Positions 1 to 5,458 of a DNA stretch of 7,624 nt are shown in pieces (position 1 is the stretch's first letter; each line of letters starts with the position of its first letter). Location: positions 1-7,624 of the forward strand of contig CAUABY010000098.1 of the NCBI GenBank assembly GCA_958427375.1, given 5' to 3'. Below the pieces are notes generated by a model. The model made no database searches. It was not told the origin of the DNA and saw only the letters and a program-made list of their open reading frames with translations. The position numbers and the translations under genes are program-made. The stretch comes from an uncultured Eubacteriales bacterium. Lineage in GTDB: Bacteria; Bacillota; Clostridia; Oscillospirales; Oscillospiraceae.

Positions 1-969
1 GCATACCGCCGCCCTGATGAGATGCTGCTGCGCGACATAGTCCGAAAGCCCGCTCTCCTCATAATAAAGCGCACTGTCGGCTGGGATATTGGCCATGACA
101 TAAACTCTCAGGGTATAGGGCGCGAGTGACGAGTCGCAATAGGTGCCGGCAAACGAGTGCAGCACAGGCGTCGCGGTTGGGGCGCTCGTAACCGTGGGCG
201 TTACGGCGGGCGTGGGTGCTATGGTGGGTATGGCGGTGGGTGCGGGTGCGTCGCCGGGTTCAACAGAGGCAGCGTTGGCAGTGTCCGCCGCGGTTGTTGG
301 CTCATCCTCCGGGTCGGTGTCCGTGTCGACCGCTTCGGCAATGTCCTTGTCCGTGTCTGCGTCAGCTATGGCGGCAGTGTCGGCATCTGCATCCGCGTCC
401 GTTTCGGGTGCGGCGCTGTCGGCGTCATCCGCTGTTGCGGCGGTGGTTTCGACCTCCGCTTCGACTATGGTCTCATCGCCTGCCTGCGCGGGCTCGGCTG
501 ACTGCTCATCGGGAATCTCCAGGAACACCAGGTCACCGCTGTGAGCCGCGTTCATGTCGGCGCTTGCCTCAACGTCATTATAGCCATACAGCACCGAAAA
601 CTGGGTGAAATACGCGTACATAATCTCGTTATCGCTATACATGCCGTACTTATACGCGGGCACGCGCTGGCCGGGCGTCGAGTAATAGACGACTTCGCCG
701 TTTTTATCTTCGAGCTCGATGGCCACGGCGCTGTCAAGGTCAATATCCTCCATGCGCTCGCCAACGAGAAACTGGTTTATCACAGCGTTTGCCTGGTCTA
801 TACAGAAACGTTCCAGCTCATAGCTGCTGTAAACGCCTGAATTATGCCTGCCGTCAAACCATACATTATACGCCACCGGCAAGGCGCTGTACGCTGCCGC
901 GAAAGCCATGACGGCGAAGAGCAGCATTGCGATAACCCTTGCCGTGACACTGCATCTGAGTTTTTTCAT
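1..969 (-). CDS. Membrane sensor protein, probable sensor histidine kinase (partial, C-terminus outside window)
   Basis: The frame is open for 323 codons from an ATG at 969 to the window edge. Its ATG overlaps the stop of the response regulator gene (ATGA, 4 bases), the usual arrangement for a cognate two-component sensor. The N-terminus is basic (MKKLR) and followed by one hydrophobic segment (about residues 12-30), so the rest seen here should be outside the membrane. Residues about 35-150 look folded. Residues about 155-237 are an acidic Ala/Asp/Glu/Thr tract including DADADAD near 191-197. Residues about 238-269 are Pro/Thr-rich (PTAIPTIAPTPAVTPTV). A second folded part starts near 271 and contains Cys278 and Cys323. 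No second membrane segment, H-box or ATPase domain is in the window, so the kinase identity rests on operon context alone. A non-kinase surface protein coupled to the regulator remains possible. Confidence 0.75.
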   Translation of the reverse strand, partial: MKKLRCSVTARVIAMLLFAVMAFAAAYSALPVAYNVWFDGRHNSGVYSSYELERFCIDQANAVINQFLVGERMEDIDLDSAVAIELEDKNGEVVYYSTPGQRVPAYKYGMYSDNEIMYAYFTQFSVLYGYNDVEASADMNAAHSGDLVFLEIPDEQSAEPAQAGDETIVEAEVETTAATADDADSAAPETDADADADTAAIADADTDKDIAEAVDTDTDPEDEPTTAADTANAASVEPGDAPAPTAIPTIAPTPAVTPTVTSAPTATPVLHSFAGTYCDSSLAPYTLRVYVMANIPADSALYYEESGLSDYVAQQHLIRAAVC

Positions 970-1676
970 TTGTTCCCCCTGCCTTTCGGTCGTTCAAATT
1001 TATAGCCCTGCCCCCACACGGCCTTAATATAGCGCGGCTCGGCGGGGTTGATTTCAATTTTCTCACGCAGATGGCGGATGTGTACGGCCACGGTGCTCTC
1101 CGCGCCGAAGGGCTCATCCTCCCAGACGCGCTGGTAAATCTCGCGGGGGGAGAAAACCTGATCCGGGTTTTGCATGAAGAGCTTCAAAATGTCGTACTCC
1201 GTGGGCGTGAGATAGACCTCCTCGCCGTCAACAGCCACCTTCTTGCGCTTATCGTCCAGCGAGACGCCGCCGATAACAAAGGTCGCCGGGCTCGCCCCGC
1301 CGCTCCCGCCGAGCTGCATATACCGCCGCAGCTGTGAGCGCACGCGCGCAAGCATCTCAACAACGTTGAACGGCTTTGTTATATAGTCATCCGCTCCCAC
1401 GTTCAGTCCCAGCACCTTGTCGGTATCCTCGGACTTCGCGGTGAGGAGGATTACCGGCACATTGCTCACGCGGCGAATCTCAATCATGGTGCTTATTCCG
1501 TCCATTTCGGGCATCATTATATCAAGAAGCACTAAGTGTACTTCGTTCTCGGCAAGCTTCTCAAGCGCCTCTTTTCCGTTACAGGCCTCTATCACGCCAT
1601 AACCCTCGGTCGTAAGATAGATTTTCAGTGCGGCAACTATATCCTTTTCGTCGTCGCAGACAAGTATGTTGTACAT
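966..1676 (-). CDS. OmpR/PhoB-family response regulator
   Basis: This is a full-length 236-residue two-component response regulator, the normal size for the OmpR/PhoB family. The receiver domain covers about residues 1-120. It has the acidic pair Asp8/Asp9, phospho-acceptor Asp52 in LLDIMMPEMDG, Thr79 in LLTAK, and Lys101 in YITKPF. After a Gly/Ser-rich linker (about 121-132) comes the winged-helix DNA-binding domain (about 134-230). It shows LTPTEYDILKLF, the recognition helix region around 193-206, and the closing hairpin WGQGYKF. The ATG is preceded by GAGGTGA (1681-1687) four bases upstream. The stop overlaps the sensor's ATG, so both are co-transcribed and probably translationally coupled. 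The regulon cannot be told from sequence. Family membership is certain, but assignment to a named regulator is not attempted. Confidence 0.97.
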   Translation of the reverse strand: MYNILVCDDEKDIVAALKIYLTTEGYGVIEACNGKEALEKLAENEVHLVLLDIMMPEMDGISTMIEIRRVSNVPVILLTAKSEDTDKVLGLNVGADDYITKPFNVVEMLARVRSQLRRYMQLGGSGGASPATFVIGGVSLDDKRKKVAVDGEEVYLTPTEYDILKLFMQNPDQVFSPREIYQRVWEDEPFGAESTVAVHIRHLREKIEINPAEPRYIKAVWGQGYKFERPKGRGNK

Positions 1677-1693
1677 TCCCTCACCTCGCGTAT

Positions 1694-1722
1694 ATTGTAC
1701 TGTATCACGTATTAAAAACCAA
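1694..1722 (-). promoter_or_regulatory. Probable sigma-A promoter of the two-component operon
   Basis: Read on the minus strand, TTGGTT (1717-1722) and TACAAT (1694-1699) are separated by 17 bases. The -10 is a good match to consensus. The -35 matches only TTG, which would suit an activated promoter. It lies just ahead of the ribosome site of the response regulator. Confidence 0.55.
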
Positions 1723-1733
1723 GCGCAGAAATA

Positions 1734-1749
1734 TTTAAATTTTGTTTAA
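1734..1749 (-). promoter_or_regulatory. Direct repeat with 11-bp period upstream of the -35, candidate response-regulator site
   Basis: On the minus strand TTAAA occurs at 1745-1749 and again at 1734-1738, one 11-base step apart. The repeats end 11 bases upstream of the proposed -35. OmpR/PhoB proteins commonly bind tandem half-sites spaced about 11 bp, so autoregulation is plausible. The repeat is short and AT-rich, so chance is a real alternative. Confidence 0.3.
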
Positions 1750-1856
1750 GACCGCGTTGAGGTGTAAAAACGCTCCATTCTACCGTGCGTAGAGTGCAGT
1801 TTCCGTCTCTCTACCGACGTACATTTCGTGGTATAGTGCGTCTGCCGGGCTGTAGC

Positions 1857-1885
1857 TTGTATTTATTACAAAAATCAGTTATAAT
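1857..1885 (+). promoter_or_regulatory. Probable sigma-A promoter of the DegV gene
   Basis: TTGTAT (1857-1862) and a perfect TATAAT (1880-1885) are separated by 17 bases. The implied transcript start near 1892 lies ahead of the ribosome site at 1901-1907. The promoter lies inside the longer open frame that begins at 1785, which argues against translation from that upstream start. Confidence 0.65.
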
Positions 1886-1900
1886 TTCCACCAGCAAAAC

Positions 1901-1907
1901 AAGGAGG
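1901..1907 (+). promoter_or_regulatory. Ribosome binding site AAGGAGG of the DegV gene
   Basis: AAGGAGG is a near-perfect anti-16S match, with 12 bases between it and the ATG at 1920. The spacing is on the long side, but no other in-frame start lies nearer. The site fixes the start at 1920 rather than at the upstream ATG at 1785. Confidence 0.7.
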
Positions 1908-1919
1908 TTCATCTCAAAA

Positions 1920-2801
1920 ATGAGCTACAGAGTTCTAACAGATACTTCTTCCAATCTGCCCACGCCCTGGCTGCGTGAGCGGGGAATTGATATTGTGCCC
2001 TTTTCCTACCACTATGACGGCGCGGCGCACCAGTGCCTTGACACGGAGAGCTTCAGCGGCGATGAGTTTTACGCAAGGCTCAAAGGAGGCTTGAAGGTGA
2101 CGACTTCGCAGGTCACGCCACAATTATATATGGAGCATTTTGAGCCGGTGCTTGAGGCTGGTGAGGATGTTTTGATGATTTGCATGTCATCCGGCATCAG
2201 CGGCTCCTGCGACTCGGCGCGCATGGCGGCGTCTGAGCTTAAGGAGCGCTATCCCCGGCGGCAGGTAGAGGTAATTGACACGCTCGCCGCGTCTCTCGGC
2301 GAGGGAATTGTGGTCATGCGCGCGGTCGAACTGCGTGATAGAGGCGTGGAGCTTTGCCGCGCCGTTCAGGAGCTGAACGCCCTTTCAAAGAGTGTGTGCC
2401 AAGTGTTCACGGTGGATGATTTAATGCATCTGCGGCGCGGCGGGCGGCTTTCAAATATCTCCGCCGTTGTGGGCATGGTGCTGCAGATAAAGCCCATTCT
2501 CATCGGTAACGAGGAGGGCAAGATTATTGCCATCTCTAAAGTTCGCGGCCGCAGGCGCTCCATTGAGATGCTTGCCGAGAAATATGACAAGCTGGTGGTT
2601 AAGCCAGAGGAGCAGGTGGCGTGCATCGCGCAGGCCGGCTGCCGCGAGGACGCGGAGTATCTGGCTGAGCTTCTGCGCCGCAACCGCCCGCCGAAAGAGA
2701 TACTGACCGTGGAGTACGAGCCTGTGACCGGCTCCCACGTCGGTCCCGGCGCGCTGGCGCTGTTCTTCGTCTCCGGCGAGAACGTGCGCTCCATGAGATG
2801 A
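1920..2801 (+). CDS. DegV family fatty-acid-binding protein
   Basis: DegV-family proteins bind a fatty acid. In Gram-positive bacteria the FakB members present it to the kinase FakA for phosphorylation and phospholipid synthesis. The 293-residue product has the usual length and fold markers: MSYRVLTDTSS at the N-terminus, TSQVTP at 62-67 (ligand head-group loop), SSGISGS at 90-96, DDLMHLRRGGRLS at 166-178, and HVGPGALALFF near 273-283. It has its own promoter, a strong ribosome site and a downstream hairpin terminator, so it is probably monocistronic. No FakA kinase lies beside it, as is normal because fakA is often elsewhere. Whether it works as FakB or as an uncharacterised DegV paralogue cannot be settled here. 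The next gene is an acyl-ACP thioesterase, which also acts on fatty acyl groups. Confidence 0.95.
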   Translation: MSYRVLTDTSSNLPTPWLRERGIDIVPFSYHYDGAAHQCLDTESFSGDEFYARLKGGLKVTTSQVTPQLYMEHFEPVLEAGEDVLMICMSSGISGSCDSARMAASELKERYPRRQVEVIDTLAASLGEGIVVMRAVELRDRGVELCRAVQELNALSKSVCQVFTVDDLMHLRRGGRLSNISAVVGMVLQIKPILIGNEEGKIIAISKVRGRRRSIEMLAEKYDKLVVKPEEQVACIAQAGCREDAEYLAELLRRNRPPKEILTVEYEPVTGSHVGPGALALFFVSGENVRSMR

Positions 2802-2820
2802 GCAGACATTAATATTATTG

Positions 2821-2852
2821 AAAGCCCGCATACTTCACCTGCGGGCTTTTTT
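2821..2852 (+). terminator. Intrinsic terminator after the DegV gene
   Basis: A 10-bp stem AAAGCCCGCA / TGCGGGCTTT (2821-2830 and 2840-2849) encloses a 9-base loop. The final strand continues into an uninterrupted T run (2847-2852). It begins 19 bases after the DegV stop. Confidence 0.9.
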
Positions 2853-2881
2853 ACTTTCCTACGTTAATTTGCTTACGAGCA

Positions 2882-2910
2882 TTGCATACGGCGGCAGGCT
2901 GTGTTATATT
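2882..2910 (+). promoter_or_regulatory. Probable sigma-A promoter of the thioesterase gene
   Basis: TTGCAT (2882-2887) and TATATT (2905-2910) are spaced by 17 bases. A TG at 2902-2903, one base before the -10, makes an extended -10. It lies between the DegV terminator and the ribosome site AAGGAG at 2927-2932. Confidence 0.6.
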
Positions 2911-2939
2911 TATAAAAAAATAACCGAAGGAGTTTAGAT

Positions 2940-3665
2940 ATGAAAGAGACTTTACGTTACACCGTAACGGAGAAGGCGCTGGACAGCACCGGATATATGA
3001 GCCCTTGCGAGCTTATTCAGCAGCTCGTGCTGGCTGCGACCTACCGCAATAAGGCGGAGGGCGGCGGAAAAGGTGTGCTCAAAGCCAATCTTGGCGCGGT
3101 ATGGATGTTTCGCCGCGTAAAGTTGGAGCAGTACCTGCCGCTTCGCTTAGGTGATGAGCTGGTGGGATTCGGCTCCGGGCGGACTGACTGTGGCTCTGAA
3201 TATGTGATGCGCGGCGAATTTATGAAAAACGGCCAGCTTGCCGCCCGCATCGATCTTGCTATGATGCCGGTGCTGCTGGGCGAGCGCCGCCGCCTTAGCT
3301 GCCAGGACATTGAGCCATTCTACACCACCAGGCCCGCGAACGTGGTGCCGGAGTTTAAACGTCTGCTCACCGTTAAGCCCTTTGATTACCCGGTTGAAAA
3401 AACTATTACCGTGGCAGACTGCGACGATAACGCCGCCCACCTGCCTTTCCACAGATACGCGGAGCTTGTCTGCCGCGAGACGGGTTATTACGACGGCGAG
3501 TATCGCATGCTGGCAAAGCTGCAAATCGACTACATTAAAGAATGTGTCGCCGGGGACACCATAAAGCTCGGCACTGCGCCCCGGAGGGCAGGCTACGCCG
3601 TGCAGGGCATCCATTCAGGCAGCAAGCCCTGCTTCAACGCTTACTGCGAGTATGCAAGCGAATAA
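2940..3665 (+). CDS. Acyl-ACP thioesterase (FatA/FatB-like, double hotdog fold)
   Basis: The protein should hydrolyse the thioester of acyl-acyl carrier protein, releasing a free fatty acid in the cytoplasm. It is 241 residues, typical of bacterial single-chain acyl-ACP thioesterases made of two hotdog repeats. The first repeat (about 4-120) contains the segment VWMFRRVKLEQYLPLRLGDE around 54-73, matching the family's Trp/Arg-rich block. The second repeat (about 145-240) has DCDDNAAHLPFHRY at 160-173. This is equivalent to the family's D-x-N-x-H-V-N-N-x-x-Y catalytic block, with Asn164 and His167 kept. DYIKECVAGDTIKL follows near 197-210. Here LPF replaces the common VNN beside the His. ATG 2940 sits 7 bases after AAGGAG. 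The gene is monocistronic, between its own promoter and a terminator. Chain-length preference cannot be read off. Confidence 0.88.
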   Translation: MKETLRYTVTEKALDSTGYMSPCELIQQLVLAATYRNKAEGGGKGVLKANLGAVWMFRRVKLEQYLPLRLGDELVGFGSGRTDCGSEYVMRGEFMKNGQLAARIDLAMMPVLLGERRRLSCQDIEPFYTTRPANVVPEFKRLLTVKPFDYPVEKTITVADCDDNAAHLPFHRYAELVCRETGYYDGEYRMLAKLQIDYIKECVAGDTIKLGTAPRRAGYAVQGIHSGSKPCFNAYCEYASE

Positions 3666-3678
3666 GTAAATTTGACAT

Positions 3679-3709
3679 AAAAACCGCAGTTCAAAAACTG
3701 CGGTTTTTT
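3679..3709. terminator. Bidirectional intrinsic terminator between convergent genes
   Basis: A 13-bp perfect stem AAAAACCGCAGTT / AACTGCGGTTTTT (3679-3691 and 3696-3708) closes a CAAA loop. It ends in T6 on the plus strand and in T5 on the minus strand. It lies between the thioesterase stop (3665, plus) and the DUF2442 stop (3760, minus), so it can serve both transcripts. Confidence 0.9.
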
Positions 3710-3759
3710 AATGTTTTAAATCTGTGTGTTAAAGCGGAGACTGTAACTATCTCTTACTC

Positions 3760-4050
3760 TCAGGCGCAGGGCGTGGTCTCTCCGTTTTTATAGAGATATT
3801 CCGGTGCAATATCAATATCCCCGTCGTTCCAGACAGTTACGCCGTAATCTATATAGACCGAGTTGAAAATGGCTTTATCTTTCAGCGGAGAGAAAGCCGG
3901 AGAGTTGAGTTCCTTTGAAAAGTCAAAAATCTTGGTTTCTCCGTTGCTGAACCTCAGCCAGAGCTTGTAATCTTCAAGCGGACGCACACCGCTTATTTTC
4001 AACGGCGCGGCCTGTTCACCGGCGTATGCGATGCCATCTTTAATATACAT
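3760..4050 (-). CDS. DUF2442 family protein
   Basis: This is a 96-residue protein of the DUF2442 family, whose molecular function is not established. The family pattern is clear: ISGVRPLEDYKLWLRFSNGE (about 19-38), FDFS (about 42-45), FSPLKDKAIFNSVYID (about 53-68), and VTVWNDGDIDIAPEYLY (about 71-87). The start is taken as ATG 4050. The GTG just before it (4053) would leave almost no room after the GGGGGAG ribosome site, whereas ATG 4050 has suitable spacing. It begins 13 bases after the stop of the DUF4160 gene, so the two form one operon. DUF4160 and DUF2442 genes are found together in many bacteria and are often suspected to be toxin-antitoxin-like modules. That role is an inference and is not shown by this sequence. 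Confidence 0.85.
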   Translation of the reverse strand: MYIKDGIAYAGEQAAPLKISGVRPLEDYKLWLRFSNGETKIFDFSKELNSPAFSPLKDKAIFNSVYIDYGVTVWNDGDIDIAPEYLYKNGETTPCA

Positions 4051-4063
4051 CACTCTCCCCCTT

Positions 4064-4330
4064 TCATCTCAAAGGTTCAATTTTACCGAACGGAATATTC
4101 CTTACCGCATTGTTCCATGCGGCATATAATTCTTCTTCATGGATTGCCGCCCATGCTTGAACAAGTTTTAACTGTTTTACAGGTAAGCTCCCCGCCAGCA
4201 ATTCACCATCAACGCCGACAGAAGCTTCATACTCGGCATAGTATACATGGAAGTGCGGCTTGTGGTGCTGGTCATCATCACTGAAAAGCATCTTGATAAC
4301 AATGTTGAAAAATCTGCATAGCTCCGGCAT
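4064..4330 (-). CDS. DUF4160 family protein
   Basis: This is an 88-residue protein of the DUF4160 family, of unknown biochemical function. It shows the family's hallmark near the N-terminus: MPELCRFFNIVIKMLFSDD followed by HHKPHFHVYY (residues 22-31, with His22, His23, His26 and His28). Next come the acidic GELLAGSLP stretch and the helix LKLVQAWAAIHEEELYAAW (about 54-72). The His cluster could hold a metal or a phosphate, but this is speculation. The start is well supported: AAGGAGGTG ends five bases before the ATG at 4330, and a promoter lies just upstream. It is the first gene of a two-gene operon with DUF2442. Confidence 0.87.
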   Translation of the reverse strand: MPELCRFFNIVIKMLFSDDDQHHKPHFHVYYAEYEASVGVDGELLAGSLPVKQLKLVQAWAAIHEEELYAAWNNAVRNIPFGKIEPLR

Positions 4331-4356
4331 GTGCTCACCTCCTTTATTGTAATTTA

Positions 4357-4386
4357 ATTATAACATACACCTTATGATATGTTCAA
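4357..4386 (-). promoter_or_regulatory. Promoter of the DUF4160-DUF2442 operon
   Basis: On the minus strand TTGAAC (4381-4386) and a perfect TATAAT (4357-4362) are separated by 18 bases. An imperfect inverted repeat, TTATAAT and ATTACAA with a short centre, overlaps the -10 and extends to about 4347. It could be an operator for autoregulation, but it is AT-rich and may be chance. Confidence 0.6.
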
Positions 4387-4497
4387 TATATTTATATTTC
4401 TCTCAATACTTTTACAGCGATTTGTCAGTATGTATACCAACTGGCAGGTGAGATAATTTATTTTACCGCCCTTTTCACCGCTGGATGCATCAAGAAT

Positions 4498-4519
4498 CCC
4501 GCGGCCATATGACCGCGGG
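4498..4519 (-). terminator. GC-rich hairpin, probable terminator of the XRE gene
   Basis: Read on the minus strand, a 22-base near-palindrome folds into a 9-bp stem (CCCGCGGTC with GGCCGCGGG, one G-U pair) and an AUAU loop. It is 30 bases past the stop of the XRE gene. The following tract is only ATTCTTG rather than a clean T run, so termination may be weak. On the plus strand the same bases give a C/A mismatch, so folding favours the minus-strand transcript. Confidence 0.5.
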
Positions 4520-4548
4520 GTACAGTCTCATTCTGAAAGTAAAAAATC

Positions 4549-4863
4549 CTATTCGTTATCATGGCTCATGGCTTTGAGCATTTGAAGCGCCGCCTGCTTC
4601 TGGCCGGGCGTAAGATTAACCCACGCGTCAAACAATTCCTTCAGCTCCGGCGTAAGCTCTACCATTTCATTTTCCGCAAAGAACTGGGACATAGTGATGC
4701 CGAATGCTTTACATATCGTCTCAAGAGTTGAAATAGCAGGTTCTGTATTTCTTCTGAAAATATTACCAATAGTAGACTGCGCCAAACCACACTCTTTTGA
4801 GAGTCTGTACTCTGTCCATCCACGCTCCTGCAATAGTTGCTGTAGACGCGCGTGTATATCCAT
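4549..4863 (-). CDS. XRE-family helix-turn-helix transcriptional regulator
   Basis: This is a 104-residue DNA-binding protein. Residues about 5-62 form a Cro/cI-type five-helix HTH. The turn region is YRLSKECGLA (19-28) followed by recognition helix QSTIGNIFRRN (29-39) and STLETICKAFGITMSQFF (45-62). The C-terminal tail (about 67-100) reads LTPELKELFDAWVNLTPGQKQAALQMLKAM and is predicted helical, as in many small clostridial and phage-type repressors, where it may dimerise the protein. GAGGTG lies eight bases before the ATG at 4863. Two other ATGs just upstream are out of frame. The gene is divergent from a small plus-strand gene, and the shared upstream region carries several related repeats, the usual place for an autoregulatory operator. 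Its targets beyond that are unknown. Confidence 0.9.
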   Translation of the reverse strand: MDIHARLQQLLQERGWTEYRLSKECGLAQSTIGNIFRRNTEPAISTLETICKAFGITMSQFFAENEMVELTPELKELFDAWVNLTPGQKQAALQMLKAMSHDNE

Positions 4864-4888
4864 AGCATCACCACCTCTTTCATAACTA

Positions 4889-4936
4889 TTTTACTTCTAA
4901 ATTGAGTGATAAAATACATACTAATTGAAGTGAAAA
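4889..4936. promoter_or_regulatory. Cluster of related half-sites upstream of the XRE gene, candidate operator
   Basis: AATTGAGTGATAAAA (4900-4914) and AATTGAAGTGAAAA (4923-4936) are near copies, 23 bases apart. TTTTACTTCTAAATT (4889-4903) is a gapped inverted copy overlapping the first. Together they sit 26-73 bases upstream of the XRE start, where an autorepressor would bind. No confident -35/-10 pair for the XRE gene was found inside them. Confidence 0.4.
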
Positions 4937-4951
4937 TAGATATGTGATATG

Positions 4952-4979
4952 ATGTATTGCGTGTCAGGTACTAATACAT
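4952..4979. repeat. Inverted repeat ATGTATT-14-AATACAT in the divergent intergenic region
   Basis: A perfect 7-bp inverted repeat (4952-4958 and 4973-4979) has a 14-base spacer, so its arm centres are 21 bp apart (two helix turns). It lies ahead of the plus-strand small gene and differs in sequence from the half-sites nearer the XRE gene. It may be a second operator. Confidence 0.4.
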
Positions 4980-5025
4980 TTGCTATTCGCTATTAAACTG
5001 TAAATACTAACAAAAAAAGTGACAC

Positions 5026-5031
5026 AAGGAG
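5026..5031 (+). promoter_or_regulatory. Ribosome binding site AAGGAG that decides between two starts
   Basis: AAGGAG is 3 bases from the ATG at 5035 and 9 bases from the in-frame ATG at 5041. The second spacing is the workable one, so translation most likely begins at 5041. Confidence 0.65.
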
Positions 5032-5040
5032 AAGATGCTA

Positions 5041-5358
5041 ATGGAAACATCTGGACAGGCATATTTTGTGAACAATCCGAGGAGAATTGAGGATTTAATC
5101 ATCCCCCATGACGTAAACGCGGAGCAGGAGTATGAAATTGCGGCGACTGTGAATCTTGGGGCGATGGATTACCAGAATTTCATCACGGACATGAGAGCTG
5201 ACAGGCAGTTTATAGAAGATTACTACAAGCATTGCTGCGGCGCGGGCGATAAATTAAAGTGCTTGCTTGTGCGGCGGCATGGAAAGCGCGATGGTGTACT
5301 AATCGTTCCAAAAGACCGCTGCTATATCAAATGCGCCGCATATTATATGGAGGATTGA
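5041..5358 (+). CDS. Small conserved protein of unknown function (possibly DUF6329-like)
   Basis: This 105-residue soluble protein has no signal peptide or membrane segment. I do not recognise an established function. The pattern IPHDVNAEQEYEIAATVNLG, then DYQNFITDM, IEDYYKHCC, CLLVRRHGKRDGVLIVP and a closing YIKCAAYYMED resembles a family of about 100 residues seen in gut Firmicutes, often on mobile or accessory DNA. My recollection is that this is DUF6329, but I cannot check it. Cysteines occur at about 65, 66, 73, 92 and 96, but no metal-binding spacing is obvious. It is transcribed divergently from the XRE regulator across an intergenic region rich in repeats, so the regulator may control it. 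An in-frame ATG six bases upstream (5035) is too close to the ribosome site to be preferred. Confidence 0.7.
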   Translation: METSGQAYFVNNPRRIEDLIIPHDVNAEQEYEIAATVNLGAMDYQNFITDMRADRQFIEDYYKHCCGAGDKLKCLLVRRHGKRDGVLIVPKDRCYIKCAAYYMED

Positions 5359-5399
5359 CGCGGCGTGTGATGGCACTTTTTGCTTGTCGAAGAACATAT

Positions 5400-5425
5400 A
5401 AAAGCCTCCCTCTGACGAGGGAGGC
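5400..5425 (-). terminator. Hairpin with T tract on the minus strand
   Basis: A perfect 9-bp stem GCCTCCCTC / GAGGGAGGC (5404-5412 and 5417-5425) with a 4-base loop is followed on the minus strand by TTTTATAT. It lies just past the stop of the truncated acetyltransferase frame and could end the minus-strand transcript from RhuM. On the plus strand no T run follows, so it is not an obvious terminator for the gene ending at 5358. Confidence 0.6.
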
Positions 5426-5458
5426 GGCAAAAATTGAAAATTATTGACAGAGGGAGAG
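5404..5458. repeat. Dispersed intergenic repeat element (MITE/REP-like) with CCTCCCTC / GAGGGAGG arms
   Basis: The element begins with the hairpin GCCTCCCTC-TGAC-GAGGGAGGC, continues with an AT-rich centre, and ends in GACAGAGGGAGAG. The left arm CTCCCTCTG (5406-5414) can pair with the adjacent GAGGGAGG or with the distal CAGAGGGAG (5448-5456). The whole unit is therefore bounded by a 9-bp inverted repeat. From memory, elements of this form are common in intergenic regions of gut Oscillospiraceae. That cannot be shown from one copy. It has no coding capacity. Confidence 0.5.

Noticed and set aside
143..608. Three overlapping plus-strand open frames of 114-133 codons, one giving a Val/Ser/Ala-rich protein
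   Set aside because: They are antisense readings of the repetitive Asp/Ala/Thr/Pro-coding linker of the minus-strand sensor. They have no ribosome site and a composition that follows from the other strand.
1780..1821. CTACCG repeated at 1780-1785 and 1811-1816 with weak hairpin potential
   Set aside because: The repeat is too short, its extended arms are imperfect, and it has no clear relation to either promoter.
1785..1919. 45-codon N-terminal extension of the DegV protein
   Set aside because: The extension contains the likely promoter (TATAAT at 1880-1885) and the AAGGAGG site, and the DegV family begins at the MSYRVLTDTSS motif.
4659..4919. Minus-strand frame of 86 codons overlapping the XRE gene
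   Set aside because: It runs through the XRE coding region in another frame and shows no recognisable domain. The in-frame XRE protein is clearly the real product.
4961..5025. GTGTCA (4961-4966) and TGACAC (5020-5025) as an inverted repeat
   Set aside because: Six-base arms more than 50 bases apart are expected by chance, and the right arm lies against the ribosome site with no supporting structure.
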